A DNA stretch of 64,000 nt from Ruminococcoides intestinihominis (GTDB lineage: Bacteria > Bacillota > Clostridia > Oscillospirales > Acutalibacteraceae): assembly GCF_040096285.1 (NCBI RefSeq), contig NZ_JBBMEY010000001.1:62001-126000 (forward strand). The letters are read 5' to 3'. Position 1 is the stretch's first letter. Every line of letters begins with the position of its first letter. Below the pieces are notes generated by a model that saw only the letters and a program-made list of their open reading frames with translations, had not been told where the DNA came from and ran no database searches. Below, one piece after another: positions 26,442 to 35,500 of this stretch. A program made the position numbers and the translations under genes.

Positions 26442-27437
26442 ATGAAAAAAGTTATTTCATTTATAATAGCTATTGTGGCTATATTAGGAGTATATAATAC
26501 TATAAATCCATCAAATGCTATTGTGACAAGTAGTGACTTAAAAAATAAAACAGTACAAATCGGTGGACAACCTTTTGGAATTAAATTTTATTCAGAGGGT
26601 GCTTTAGTAACCAAAGTAAGAGAAAATTCTCCTGCTGATAAGGCCGGTATGAGGGTTAATGATATTATAATAGGTATTAATAATGAAAAAGTTAAGGATA
26701 ATGAAGTTGTAAGGAATAAAATTGAAGAATATAAAAATCAAACTATTAAGTTTACTATTAACAGAGATTATGAAATTATTGACTTAAACATTAAACCTGA
26801 AAATCACAATGGTAATTATACAGTAGGTATTTGGATAAAAGACAGTTGTGCCGGTATAGGAACTATAACTTATTATGATACAAACAATAATACTTTTGCT
26901 TGTTTAGGTCACGGAATTTGTGACAAAGAATCAACTAACCTACTACCTATGGCTGAGGGTGATATTTGTCCTGCAATTATTCAAAGTGTTGACAAAGCTA
27001 AGAGTGGTTATGCCGGTGGACTTAACGGATATTTCTTAGATGATGAAATCGGTAAGGCTTATTATAATTCAGAATATGGGCTGTTCTGTAATAAAGAAAT
27101 AGAAACTTCCTACAAAGAATATAAAGTTGCTACTAAGGAAGAAGTTAAAAAAGGAACTGCTTATATTTACACAACTGTTGAGGGTTCTAACCCTAAATTC
27201 TACAAAGTATATATTAAACCGGAATGTCACTTCTTCTTTGACAAAATGAAAGAAATTACAATTGAAGTTACAGACAAAGAGTTACTGAAAAAAACAGGTG
27301 GCATTGTACAGGGTATGAGTGGTTCACCTATAATACAAGATGGTAAACTTATTGGTGCAGTTACCCATGTATTTGTCAATAATCCTGAAAAAGGTTACGG
27401 AATTCTTGCTGAAACAATGATAGATGAGTCAAAATAA
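26442..27437 (+). CDS. spoIVB: SpoIVB peptidase (S55), sporulation signalling
   Basis: 331 residues: an N-terminal signal/anchor segment (residues 4-20), a PDZ domain at about 55-110 (ALVTKVRENSPADKAGMRVNDII) and the S55 serine peptidase domain with the histidine in CLGHGI and the serine in GMSGSPI. In Bacillus it is secreted from the forespore and cleaves SpoIVFA, activating SigK. It directly precedes spo0A, the classic spoIVB-spo0A pair of sporulating Firmicutes. GGTGAGG precedes the ATG. I see no confident SigG-type promoter. Confidence 0.93.
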   Translation: MKKVISFIIAIVAILGVYNTINPSNAIVTSSDLKNKTVQIGGQPFGIKFYSEGALVTKVRENSPADKAGMRVNDIIIGINNEKVKDNEVVRNKIEEYKNQTIKFTINRDYEIIDLNIKPENHNGNYTVGIWIKDSCAGIGTITYYDTNNNTFACLGHGICDKESTNLLPMAEGDICPAIIQSVDKAKSGYAGGLNGYFLDDEIGKAYYNSEYGLFCNKEIETSYKEYKVATKEEVKKGTAYIYTTVEGSNPKFYKVYIKPECHFFFDKMKEITIEVTDKELLKKTGGIVQGMSGSPIIQDGKLIGAVTHVFVNNPEKGYGILAETMIDESK

Positions 27438-27548
27438 AAAATTGTAGAAACGGCATATTATTGGGGTATTTTGTAATATAGTGGGTAGTGGTGACACAAT
27501 ATGTTGAGATTTAAATTAATTTTTTGGAAAAAATTTAAGTGTAAACCC

Positions 27549-27577
27549 TTGATATATTTGCCATAATATGGTATGAT
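27549..27577 (+). promoter_or_regulatory. Sigma-A-type promoter of spo0A
   Basis: TTGATA at 27,549-27,554, 17 bases and TATGAT at 27,572-27,577. It lies in the 171-base spoIVB-spo0A gap. No clear SigH promoter or good 0A box (TGTCGAA) was found by eye in this gap. Confidence 0.7.
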
Positions 27578-27608
27578 TATCTCAACAAATTAACAAGGGA
27601 GAATTTTC

Positions 27609-28373
27609 ATGGAGAATAAAATCAAACTACTTCTCACAGAAGAACCAAATGAATTTGATGAGGAAACACTCCGTTTTCTCAACAGTAAGAACTTTTCAGT
27701 TCACTACTCTGCTAAAGATGGTGAAGAACTACTAAACAAAATTAACGAGATACACCCTGATGTGGTACTGTTCGACTTGTTCCTAACAAGACTAGATGGA
27801 ATAAGCGTTATGCGTCACATTAGAAATGAAAGCAACTGTTCCCCACTTTTCATTGCATTTTCTAACTATAGAAGTGCTTTGCTTGAACAAGAGGCTATGA
27901 ACAATGGTGCATCTTACTTTGTGCTAAAGCCTTACAACATTAACGACCTTACTGAAAACATTACTATGTTAATGAACACAAAGAACATTATGAACAACCA
28001 AGGTTATCAAAGCAATCTTAACATTGAAGTAAAGGTTACTGAGATTCTTCACCAAATCGGCGTACCTGCACATATTAAGGGTTATCACTACCTAAGAGAT
28101 TCAATACTTATGTCTATTGAAAAGCCTGAAATCATCAATGCCGTTACTAAGGAACTGTATCCATCAGTTGCACTAAAGTATGAAACGACTTCCAGTAGAG
28201 TTGAAAGGGCTATTAGACATGCAATTGAAGTTGCTTGGGACAGAGGTGATGTGGATGTGCTTAACTCCTACTTTGGATATACTATCCACAACTCAAGAGG
28301 TAAGCCAACTAACAGTGAATTTATTGCTATGATTAGTGATAAATTAAGACTACAACTAAAGAATGCAAGTTAA
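27609..28373 (+). CDS. spo0A: Sporulation master regulator Spo0A, receiver pocket altered
   Basis: 254 residues: a receiver domain (1-125) and a Spo0A DNA-binding domain (about 140-250) with the highly conserved TSSRVERAIRHAIEVAWDRG. The phosphoacceptor Asp56, Ser85 and Lys107 of the receiver are present. However, the paired metal-binding aspartates are Glu11-Glu12, and the usual Met-Pro after the phosphoacceptor strand is Leu59-Thr60. The output domain leaves no doubt about identity; how the receiver is controlled is open. AGGGAG precedes the ATG, and the gene has its own promoter and terminator. Confidence 0.96.
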   Translation: MENKIKLLLTEEPNEFDEETLRFLNSKNFSVHYSAKDGEELLNKINEIHPDVVLFDLFLTRLDGISVMRHIRNESNCSPLFIAFSNYRSALLEQEAMNNGASYFVLKPYNINDLTENITMLMNTKNIMNNQGYQSNLNIEVKVTEILHQIGVPAHIKGYHYLRDSILMSIEKPEIINAVTKELYPSVALKYETTSSRVERAIRHAIEVAWDRGDVDVLNSYFGYTIHNSRGKPTNSEFIAMISDKLRLQLKNAS

Positions 28374-28380
28374 AAAATTA

Positions 28381-28409
28381 TGGGTACTGATTTTCAGTAC
28401 CCATTTTTT
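28381..28409 (+). terminator. Terminator of spo0A
   Basis: TGGGTACTGA, a TTT loop and TCAGTACCCA form a ten-bp perfect stem followed by TTTTTT. Confidence 0.95.
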
Positions 28410-28414
28410 ATGAG

Positions 28415-28451
28415 AAAAAAACTGCTCTCTAAATTAATAGAAAGCAGTTTT
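28415..28451 (-). terminator. Terminator of the his operon
   Basis: On the minus strand ACTGCTTTCT and AGAGAGCAGT pair over ten positions with one wobble, flanked by AAA/TTT and followed by TTTTTT. It lies just beyond hisI and faces the spo0A terminator. Confidence 0.85.
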
Positions 28452-28460
28452 GTAATTAAA

Positions 28461-28781
28461 TCAATAAATTTTCTTAAAGAAACAACTGTGGTTACCTGTA
28501 TGACAAGCAGCACCTGTTTGTTCTACTGTTACTAATAAAGTATCATCATCACAATCGGAATAAATTTCAACAACCTTTTGAAGATGGCCTGATGTTGCAC
28601 CTTTATTCCATAGTTCCTGACGACTTCTACTCCAAAACCAAGTATAGCCTGTTTCAAGTGTTTTAGCCATAGATTCCTTGTTCATCCAAGCAACCATAAG
28701 GACTTCACCTGTAGATTTCTCTTGAATTATTGCCGGAATTAAATCTGACTTAACAAAATATTTATCTAAGTTATTTTCCAT
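28461..28781 (-). CDS. hisI: Phosphoribosyl-AMP cyclohydrolase
   Basis: 106 residues, the stand-alone HisI form without a HisE domain. It opens the adenine ring of PR-AMP in step three of histidine synthesis. Motifs are VAWMNKESM, TWFWSRSRQELWNKGATSGH and the zinc-binding CDDDTLL...GAACHTGNHSCF. It starts two bases after hisA. No hisE is visible here. Confidence 0.96.
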   Translation of the reverse strand: MENNLDKYFVKSDLIPAIIQEKSTGEVLMVAWMNKESMAKTLETGYTWFWSRSRQELWNKGATSGHLQKVVEIYSDCDDDTLLVTVEQTGAACHTGNHSCFFKKIY

Positions 28782-28783
28782 AA

Positions 28784-29500
28784 TTAACCTCTTGTTAGTT
28801 TAATAGCCTTTGGTAAATTAAGTGTACCTTCATAAATTGACTTACCACAAATTGCACCAAAAATATTAAGACTCATCAAGTCCTTAATATCTGTTAAATC
28901 TGATATACCACCACTTGCTACAATGTCAGCACTTACAGAATTACTTAGCACTTCAAGCTGAACAAGGTTAGGACCTGTTAGCATACCGTCACGGTTAATA
29001 TCGGTAAAGATAAACTTTTCTACACCAACATCTTCCATTCTCTTGGCAAGTTCTGTGTAGTAAATATCGCTACCGTCAATCCAACCCTCTGACTTTACCA
29101 TACCGTCCATTGCATCAATACCAACAATAATTTTGTCGCCAAAATTCCTAACTGCATCAATAACAATCTGAGGGTTCTTAACTGCAACTGAACCAAGTAC
29201 AACTTGGTTGACACCGTTATTTAGGTAATATTCAATAGACTTAATATCACGAATACCACCACCAACATCAACAAGCATACCACAGGACTTTGCAATATCA
29301 CAAATTAATTCGGCGTTTTGCATTTTACCGTCTTTTGCACCATCAAGATCAACCATATGTAGGTATCTTGCACCGGCATCTTTAAATGACTTAGCAGTAA
29401 TATATGGGTTTTCAGCAACTTTTTTAACTGTATTGTAGTCACCCTTTTGTAGGCGAACACAGTTACCGTCTTTAATATCAATAGCAGGAATAATATACAT
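28784..29500 (-). CDS. hisA: ProFAR isomerase
   Basis: A 238-residue TIM barrel that isomerises ProFAR to PRFAR (step four). The start PAIDIKDGNCVRLQKGDY holds the catalytic Asp; VDVGGGIRD, GIDAMDGMV, TDINRDGMLTGPN and IVASGGISD are the phosphate-binding and catalytic loops. Length is normal. The ATG shares one base with the hisG stop (TAATG). Confidence 0.96.
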   Translation of the reverse strand: MYIIPAIDIKDGNCVRLQKGDYNTVKKVAENPYITAKSFKDAGARYLHMVDLDGAKDGKMQNAELICDIAKSCGMLVDVGGGIRDIKSIEYYLNNGVNQVVLGSVAVKNPQIVIDAVRNFGDKIIVGIDAMDGMVKSEGWIDGSDIYYTELAKRMEDVGVEKFIFTDINRDGMLTGPNLVQLEVLSNSVSADIVASGGISDLTDIKDLMSLNIFGAICGKSIYEGTLNLPKAIKLTRG

Positions 29501-30132
29501 TAAGCATCAATCTCCTTTCTTATTAAATCAACAAGTTCTTCAATTTGTTTTTTGTGTAGTTTTAGACTTGCAACATTAGCAATTAATCTTGCTGAGATTG
29601 GACAAACATCTTCAACAACTTCAAGTCCGTTTTCTTTTAAAGTTGAACCTGTTTCAACAATATCCACAATTGCATCACTTAAACCGATAAGTGGACCAAG
29701 TTCAACAGAACCTTCAATTTTGATTACACGAACATCCATATTTTTTTCTTCAAAGAATGATCTTGTAACATTAGGATACTTAGTAGCAATTGTTAATGCT
29801 TTGTATCCACCATAAAGGTCTTTACCCTTTTGTGTTGCTACTGCAAACTTACATCTACCAAAACCTAGGTCAAGTAGTTCATAGAAACAATGACCGTTTT
29901 CAAGAATTGTATCTTTGCCAACAACACCAAGGTCACAAACTCCATTTTCAACATATGTAATAACATCGGCTGCTTTAGCTAGGACAACTTCGATTTCGCC
30001 GTTACCAATTGGAAGGATGAGCTTTCTGCCCTTGTTGATAACTGCATCACAGTTGTAACCTATCTTTTGAAATAATTTAATTGTATCTTTTTCAAGTCTG
30101 CCTTTTGTTAAGGCTATTCTTAATGGCTGCAT
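29500..30132 (-). CDS. hisG: ATP phosphoribosyltransferase, short catalytic form
   Basis: About 210 residues. First committed enzyme of histidine synthesis. Motifs are RIALTKGRLEKDT, GVCDLGVVGKDTI, EGSVELGPLIGLSDAIVDIVETGSTL. It is the short form without the C-terminal regulatory domain and so needs HisZ, which lies just upstream. I start at the ATG at 30,132, which follows AGGTGA; a GTG at 30,141 overlaps that site. Confidence 0.95.
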   Translation of the reverse strand: MQPLRIALTKGRLEKDTIKLFQKIGYNCDAVINKGRKLILPIGNGEIEVVLAKAADVITYVENGVCDLGVVGKDTILENGHCFYELLDLGFGRCKFAVATQKGKDLYGGYKALTIATKYPNVTRSFFEEKNMDVRVIKIEGSVELGPLIGLSDAIVDIVETGSTLKENGLEVVEDVCPISARLIANVASLKLHKKQIEELVDLIRKEIDA

Positions 30133-30133
30133 A

Positions 30134-31306
30134 TCATTCACCTACAACTAGTAGTTCCTTTACTCTGGTTTTGTCTGCATACTGTTTAGCTTCTTCAATT
30201 GTTTCAAATACGCTAAACACTGCATTTTTGCCCTGATTAACAAGTTCTTTTGTTTTTTCAATAGCTGTGATTTCAAAGCCATCTTTTGCACAAACAAGAA
30301 TTTCCGGAATAGGAGCTTCGTCTTTGTTGCTATCTTTTAACTTAATTTCAACAAGGTCATCTACATTAACTGCAAAACCGGCAGCACCTGTAGGGAAATC
30401 AAAGTTTTCCATTAGTTTGTCGTATCTACCACCTGAAATAACTTCATCACCGATACCGTTTACAAAAGCTGTAAAAACAATACCACTGTAGTAGTTAGTC
30501 TGTTGAACAATACCAAGGTCTATAATAATCTTGTCACCAAGGTTAAGTTTTGATAAATCTTCAAATATTTCTTTTAGGTAGTTTAATGCTTTAACTGCCT
30601 TTTCATCATTACATAGATTTAAGGCTTCATCAATTACTTCAACACCACCAAATAGTCTTGGTAACTTTCTGATAGCTTCAACATCCGAACTTTTAGGAAG
30701 TTTATCAAGGATAGTATTTAGGGCTGAATAATTCTTGCTTTCAATACTTACTCGAATAGCTTCAGCAGTTTCAGCAGATACGTTTAGTCTTTCTACTAAT
30801 GCGTTAAATACATCAGCGTGACCGATTTCAATACGGAAATCATCAACATTAGCTGACAGACAGTCAATAGCAGTTGTTAAAATTTCAAGGTCTGCCCTCT
30901 TACCTGTTGCACCGATAAGTTCAACACCCATCTGCATAATTTCGTTACTTCTACCACGCAAAGTAGGATTGTTACGATAAACGGACTGACCGTAATAAAG
31001 TCTTAGAGGTAAATCGTAATTCTTTAGACGAGTTGCTGCCATTCTTGCAATAGGTAATGTTGAATCGGGACGCATAACCATTAGTCTGCCTTTATTATCA
31101 GTTGTCTTAAACATTGCTTCTTGTGGATAACCTGAGTCCTCCAAAGAAAACAAATCATAAAATTCAATACAAGGAGTATCTACCTTTGAATAGCCCCTAT
31201 TTACAAAACAATTCTTAATCTTTTCCTGTACATCGCAAGAGGTGATACATTCTTCAAACAAATAGTCCTTTGTACCCTCCGGTGTAATCATTAAATTCTT
31301 TCTCAT
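30134..31306 (-). CDS. hisZ: ATP phosphoribosyltransferase regulatory subunit
   Basis: A 390-residue paralogue of histidyl-tRNA synthetase that forms the HisG-HisZ hetero-octamer and senses histidine. It keeps class II synthetase motif 2-like sequences (MRPDSTLPIARMAATR, YYGQSVYRN) and motif 3-like GGRYDKLMENF, but lacks the anticodon-binding domain, and it stands next to a short hisG. GAGGT precedes the ATG. First gene of the partial his operon. Confidence 0.93.
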   Translation of the reverse strand: MRKNLMITPEGTKDYLFEECITSCDVQEKIKNCFVNRGYSKVDTPCIEFYDLFSLEDSGYPQEAMFKTTDNKGRLMVMRPDSTLPIARMAATRLKNYDLPLRLYYGQSVYRNNPTLRGRSNEIMQMGVELIGATGKRADLEILTTAIDCLSANVDDFRIEIGHADVFNALVERLNVSAETAEAIRVSIESKNYSALNTILDKLPKSSDVEAIRKLPRLFGGVEVIDEALNLCNDEKAVKALNYLKEIFEDLSKLNLGDKIIIDLGIVQQTNYYSGIVFTAFVNGIGDEVISGGRYDKLMENFDFPTGAAGFAVNVDDLVEIKLKDSNKDEAPIPEILVCAKDGFEITAIEKTKELVNQGKNAVFSVFETIEEAKQYADKTRVKELLVVGE

Positions 31307-31334
31307 AAATTACCTCGCACTTTAGTGTGCTAAT

Positions 31335-31363
31335 ATGTTAACACAGTAAAGAAATTTTGTCAA
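31335..31363 (-). promoter_or_regulatory. Sigma-A promoter of the his operon
   Basis: TTGACA at 31,358-31,363, 17 bases and TAACAT at 31,335-31,340 on the minus strand. The predicted leader is only about 22 bases, too short for a T-box or attenuator; a small GCAC/GTGC inverted repeat lies in it. Confidence 0.82.
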
Positions 31364-31366
31364 CCT

Positions 31367-32584
31367 TTAATTTTCTTTAACCTTCTCAGCTTTTTCGACT
31401 TTATCTAAAGGTTCTTTGGAAATATATTCTTTATTTCTAAGAAGTTTCTTGTTTACATCTTTGCCAAGTAGGTTATAAATTACAACGAAAGCAGGAATAC
31501 CCATTAGCATACCGGCTACACCGAATAAACCACTACCTACAATAACACTGAATAAAATCCAGAAACCTGAAATACCGATTTTGTCACCGATAACCTTAGG
31601 ACCAATAACATTACCGTCAAGCTGCTGTAAAAGAACAATAATAATTACAAACCAGAAACATTCTGTTGGGTTAATCATTAGTAGAATAAAGCCACTAGGA
31701 ATTGCACCAAGGAATGGTCCAAAGAATGGAATAACATTTGTAATACCAACTACAACTGCAATCAGTAAAGCGTAATCAAAGTTGAATACAAGTAAAATAA
31801 TATAGCAAAGTACACCGATAATTAAAGAGTCAATTACACGACCGATAATAAAGTTACCACATACTTCATTTGACATATGAGTTACTTTGAAAATCTTGTT
31901 TTGCCATTTCTTAGGAGCATAAGCCATAGTAAGTTTCTTTACTTGACCACACATAAGTTCCTTTGATGATAGGAAATAAATTGATGCAACAATACCGATA
32001 ATCCAGTTATATACACCATAAGAAACAACTTTTGCAGTAGAAAGGATTTCAGGGAAAATACTGCTTAACAGTGACTTAACAGTATCAAGAATATTACCAC
32101 CTGAGAACATCTTTGTAAACTTGTTAATAAAGTCAACAAGACCGTTATCCATTTGTAGTGATAAACCGAATGTTGCGTTTGCCCAATCTATAAATTGTGC
32201 AGCCAACTGTTCAAACTGTTTACCATAGTTAATAATATTTTTAGATAACTCTGCAAAGCTATCTACCAAGCTAGGTATAATAATAACCATTAAGAAAGCT
32301 ATTACAGAAATGGCTATTACATAGGTAGTTATAATAGCAAGTGGTTTTCGCATTACTTTACATTTTTCATGTTTCTTGCCTATGCCTTTATAGGCTTTTT
32401 CGTAAAAGAAGTTATATGGGAACTTTAATATATAAGCAATAATAAAGCCATACATAAATGGTGTTAATACAGTAAAAATTGTAGAAATAATACTTACTAC
32501 TTTGTTAAAATTCATAATCAAAAAGCAGAATAAAGCTGCAACTGCTATTAGAATTATACCTCTTTTTAGTCGTTTATCTTTCAT
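31367..32584 (-). CDS. AI-2E family (PerM/TqsA-like) membrane transporter
   Basis: 405 residues with about eight membrane segments. Typical blocks are NVIPFFGPFLGAIPSG near 285 and DGNVIGPKVIGDKIGISGFWIL near 325, the conserved AI-2E transporter region. A lysine/glutamate-rich tail follows. The family name comes from one autoinducer-2 exporter; members also include ion antiporters and the substrate here is unknown. It is 10 bases after polC and probably its last cotranscribed partner. Confidence 0.88.
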   Translation of the reverse strand: MKDKRLKRGIILIAVAALFCFLIMNFNKVVSIISTIFTVLTPFMYGFIIAYILKFPYNFFYEKAYKGIGKKHEKCKVMRKPLAIITTYVIAISVIAFLMVIIIPSLVDSFAELSKNIINYGKQFEQLAAQFIDWANATFGLSLQMDNGLVDFINKFTKMFSGGNILDTVKSLLSSIFPEILSTAKVVSYGVYNWIIGIVASIYFLSSKELMCGQVKKLTMAYAPKKWQNKIFKVTHMSNEVCGNFIIGRVIDSLIIGVLCYIILLVFNFDYALLIAVVVGITNVIPFFGPFLGAIPSGFILLMINPTECFWFVIIIVLLQQLDGNVIGPKVIGDKIGISGFWILFSVIVGSGLFGVAGMLMGIPAFVVIYNLLGKDVNKKLLRNKEYISKEPLDKVEKAEKVKEN

Positions 32585-32594
32585 ATATTCCTCC

Positions 32595-35500
32595 TTAGAA
32601 CAAAGACATTTGTGAACTTTCAGGTAAATTGTTTAGACAACCTACATTTTTAAGTGTTTCAATAACTGCTCTGGAAACTTTAGTTTTAATAATCATTTCT
32701 TCTATTGAAAGATACTTATTTTTCTTGCCACATTCAGCAAGAGAAATTGCAGCAGCTTCACCTATACCTGAAAGTGACATAAACGGTAGTCTAATCTTGC
32801 CATCTTCTATAATAAATTTCTTAGCTTCGGATTTGTAAATATCAACAGGTAGGCACTCAATGCCTCTTGCTAACATTTCGTTTATAATTTCCAAAGTAGA
32901 AAATTCTGTTTGTTCTTTAGCAGATGCTTCATTACCCTTTTGCTTGATAATCTTCATCTTCTCTTTAACTGCATCTCTGCCTTTCATTACAGTTGCCCCA
33001 TCAAAATCTTCACCACGAACTGTAAAGTAAGCAGCATAATATGCAAGTGGCTTATGCACTTTATACCAACCATAACGCAAAGTAGAAATCATATAAGCAG
33101 CAGCATGAGCCTTAGGAAACATATACTTGATTTTCATACAAGAATCAATGTACCATTCCGGAACATTGTGACTACGCATAGCCTCAAAATGTTCTTCTGT
33201 AAGTAACTTTGTGGCATTACCTTTACGGACAATTTCCATAATCTTAAATGCCATACCAGGTTCAAGACCTTTGTGCATTAAGTAGGTCATAATACTGTCA
33301 CGAGTACCGATAACTTCTGAAATTGTACAAGTACCGTTTTTGATAAGTTCTTGAGCATTACCTAGCCATACATCAGTACCATGGGATAGACCTGCAATCT
33401 GCATAAGATCGGCAAAGCAAGTTGGTTTTGCATCAATCATCATCTGTCTTGTAAAGTTAGTACCACATTCAGGTAAGCTAAGAGTACCTGTTTGACAATC
33501 AATATCTTCAGGTGTAACACCTAGTGCTTTTGGTGAAGTAAACAATGAATAAACATCAGGATCTGACATTGATACTTCCATAACGGGAATACCTGTAAAT
33601 TCTTCTAAGTAATGATAAACTGTAGGAGAATCATGACCAAGTTCATCAAGTTTACAAATTGTATCATGGATAGAATGGAAGTCGAAGTGAGTAGTAACAT
33701 TATCAGACTTCATATCATTTGCAGGATGTTGTACCGGACAGAAATCATAAATTTCTTTACCCTTAGGAACAACAACCATACCACCGGGATGCTGACCTGT
33801 GGTTCTTCTAATACCTGTACAACCACTAGCAAGTCTTAGTTCTTCGGTTTTGCTATAGACTCTACCCTTTTCTTCTTCATATTTCTTTACATAACCAATA
33901 GCAGTTTTATCGGCAACTGTTGCTATTGTACCGGCTTTAAACACATTATCGTGACCGAAAAGTTCTTCCGTATATCTATGGGATTTACTCTGATACTCAC
34001 CACTAAAGTTAAGGTCAATATCAGGAACTTTGTCGCCCTTAAATCCTAGGAAAGTTTCAAATGGAATTTCGTGACCGTCTCTATCCATCGGTGTACCACA
34101 CTCAGGACAATCCTTTGGTGGCAAGTCAAAGCCTGAACCATAACTACCGTCAGTAATAAATTCACTGTGCTTACATTTACTACATACATAGTGAGGAGCA
34201 AGTGGATTAACTTCTGAAATACCTGACATTGTAGCAACAAAGGAACTACCAACAGAACCTCTTGAGCCTACCAAATAACCATGAGCTTCACTATCTGCAA
34301 CAAGCTTTTGTGCAGTCATATATAGAACAGAGAAACCGTATGTGTTGATAGAATTAAGTTCCTTATCAAGTCTTGCTTTTACTATTTCTGGCAATGGATC
34401 ACCGTACTTTTCCTTTGCTCTTTTCCAAGTAATTGAGTTAAGTTGTTCCTCAGCACCTTCAATAAATGGTGGGAAGTTTCCCGGTGGGATTGGTCGTACA
34501 TAATCACACATATCAGCAATAGCATTTGTATTTTTAACTACAATTTCATATGCTTTTTCTTCACCAAGATAATCAAATTCCTTTAGCATTTCTTTAGTTG
34601 TTCTAAAGTATAGTGGTGCTTGTTGGTCTGCATCTGCAAAGCCTTTTGATGCTTGTAAAATCTTACGATAATCCTTATCATGAGGGTCTAGGAAGTGAAC
34701 ATCACAAGTAGCAACAACAGGAAGATTAAGTTCTTCACCAAGTCTTACAACAGTTCTGTTATACTTGATTAAATCTTCTCTGGTAGCACTACCGTTTCTA
34801 ATCATAAATTCATTGTTGCCTAAAGGCTGAATTTCTAGATAATCATAGAATGATGCAATATCCTTAAGTTCTGCCCAAGGTTTACCGGAAGTAATTGCTC
34901 TGAAAAGCTGACCGGCTTCACAAGCAGAACCGATAATTAAGCCTTCTCTATGCTTAATAAGTTCAGACTTAGGAATTCTAGGCTTCCTATAAAAATACTT
35001 TAAATGAGCATAAGAAATAAGTTTATACAAGTTCTTTAAACCAACCTGGTTTTTAACAAGAATAATCTGATGATAAGCAGGTAGTTTCTTTTGGTCTGCA
35101 CCGTTAAGGTGGGTATTAATATCTATAGTTGACTTAACTGCATAGTCGTCCATTAGTCTATCGCATAGACTAATGAAAATTCTTGATAGAATTTCAGCAT
35201 CATCAGTTGCTCTATGGTGATTAAAGTTACCTAGTCTTAAATATTTAGCAACTGTATCCAGTTTGCAATTCTTAATATCCGGTAAAATTGAACGACAAAT
35301 TGCAACTGTATCAATAGAAGTTAGGTTGTATTCTACACCCATTCTATCGCAAACTACTCTAATAAATGATGTATCAAATGGTGCATTATGGGCAACTACA
35401 ACAGCACCATCTACAAATTCTAGGAAGTCTTTTACTGCTTCTACATCAAGTGGTGCATCCTTAACCATACCATCATTGATACCTGTAAGTTCAACAATCT

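Noticed and set aside
31307..31340. T-box or histidine attenuator before hisZ
   Set aside because: The predicted leader is about 22 bases long and has no T-box sequence or alternative hairpins.
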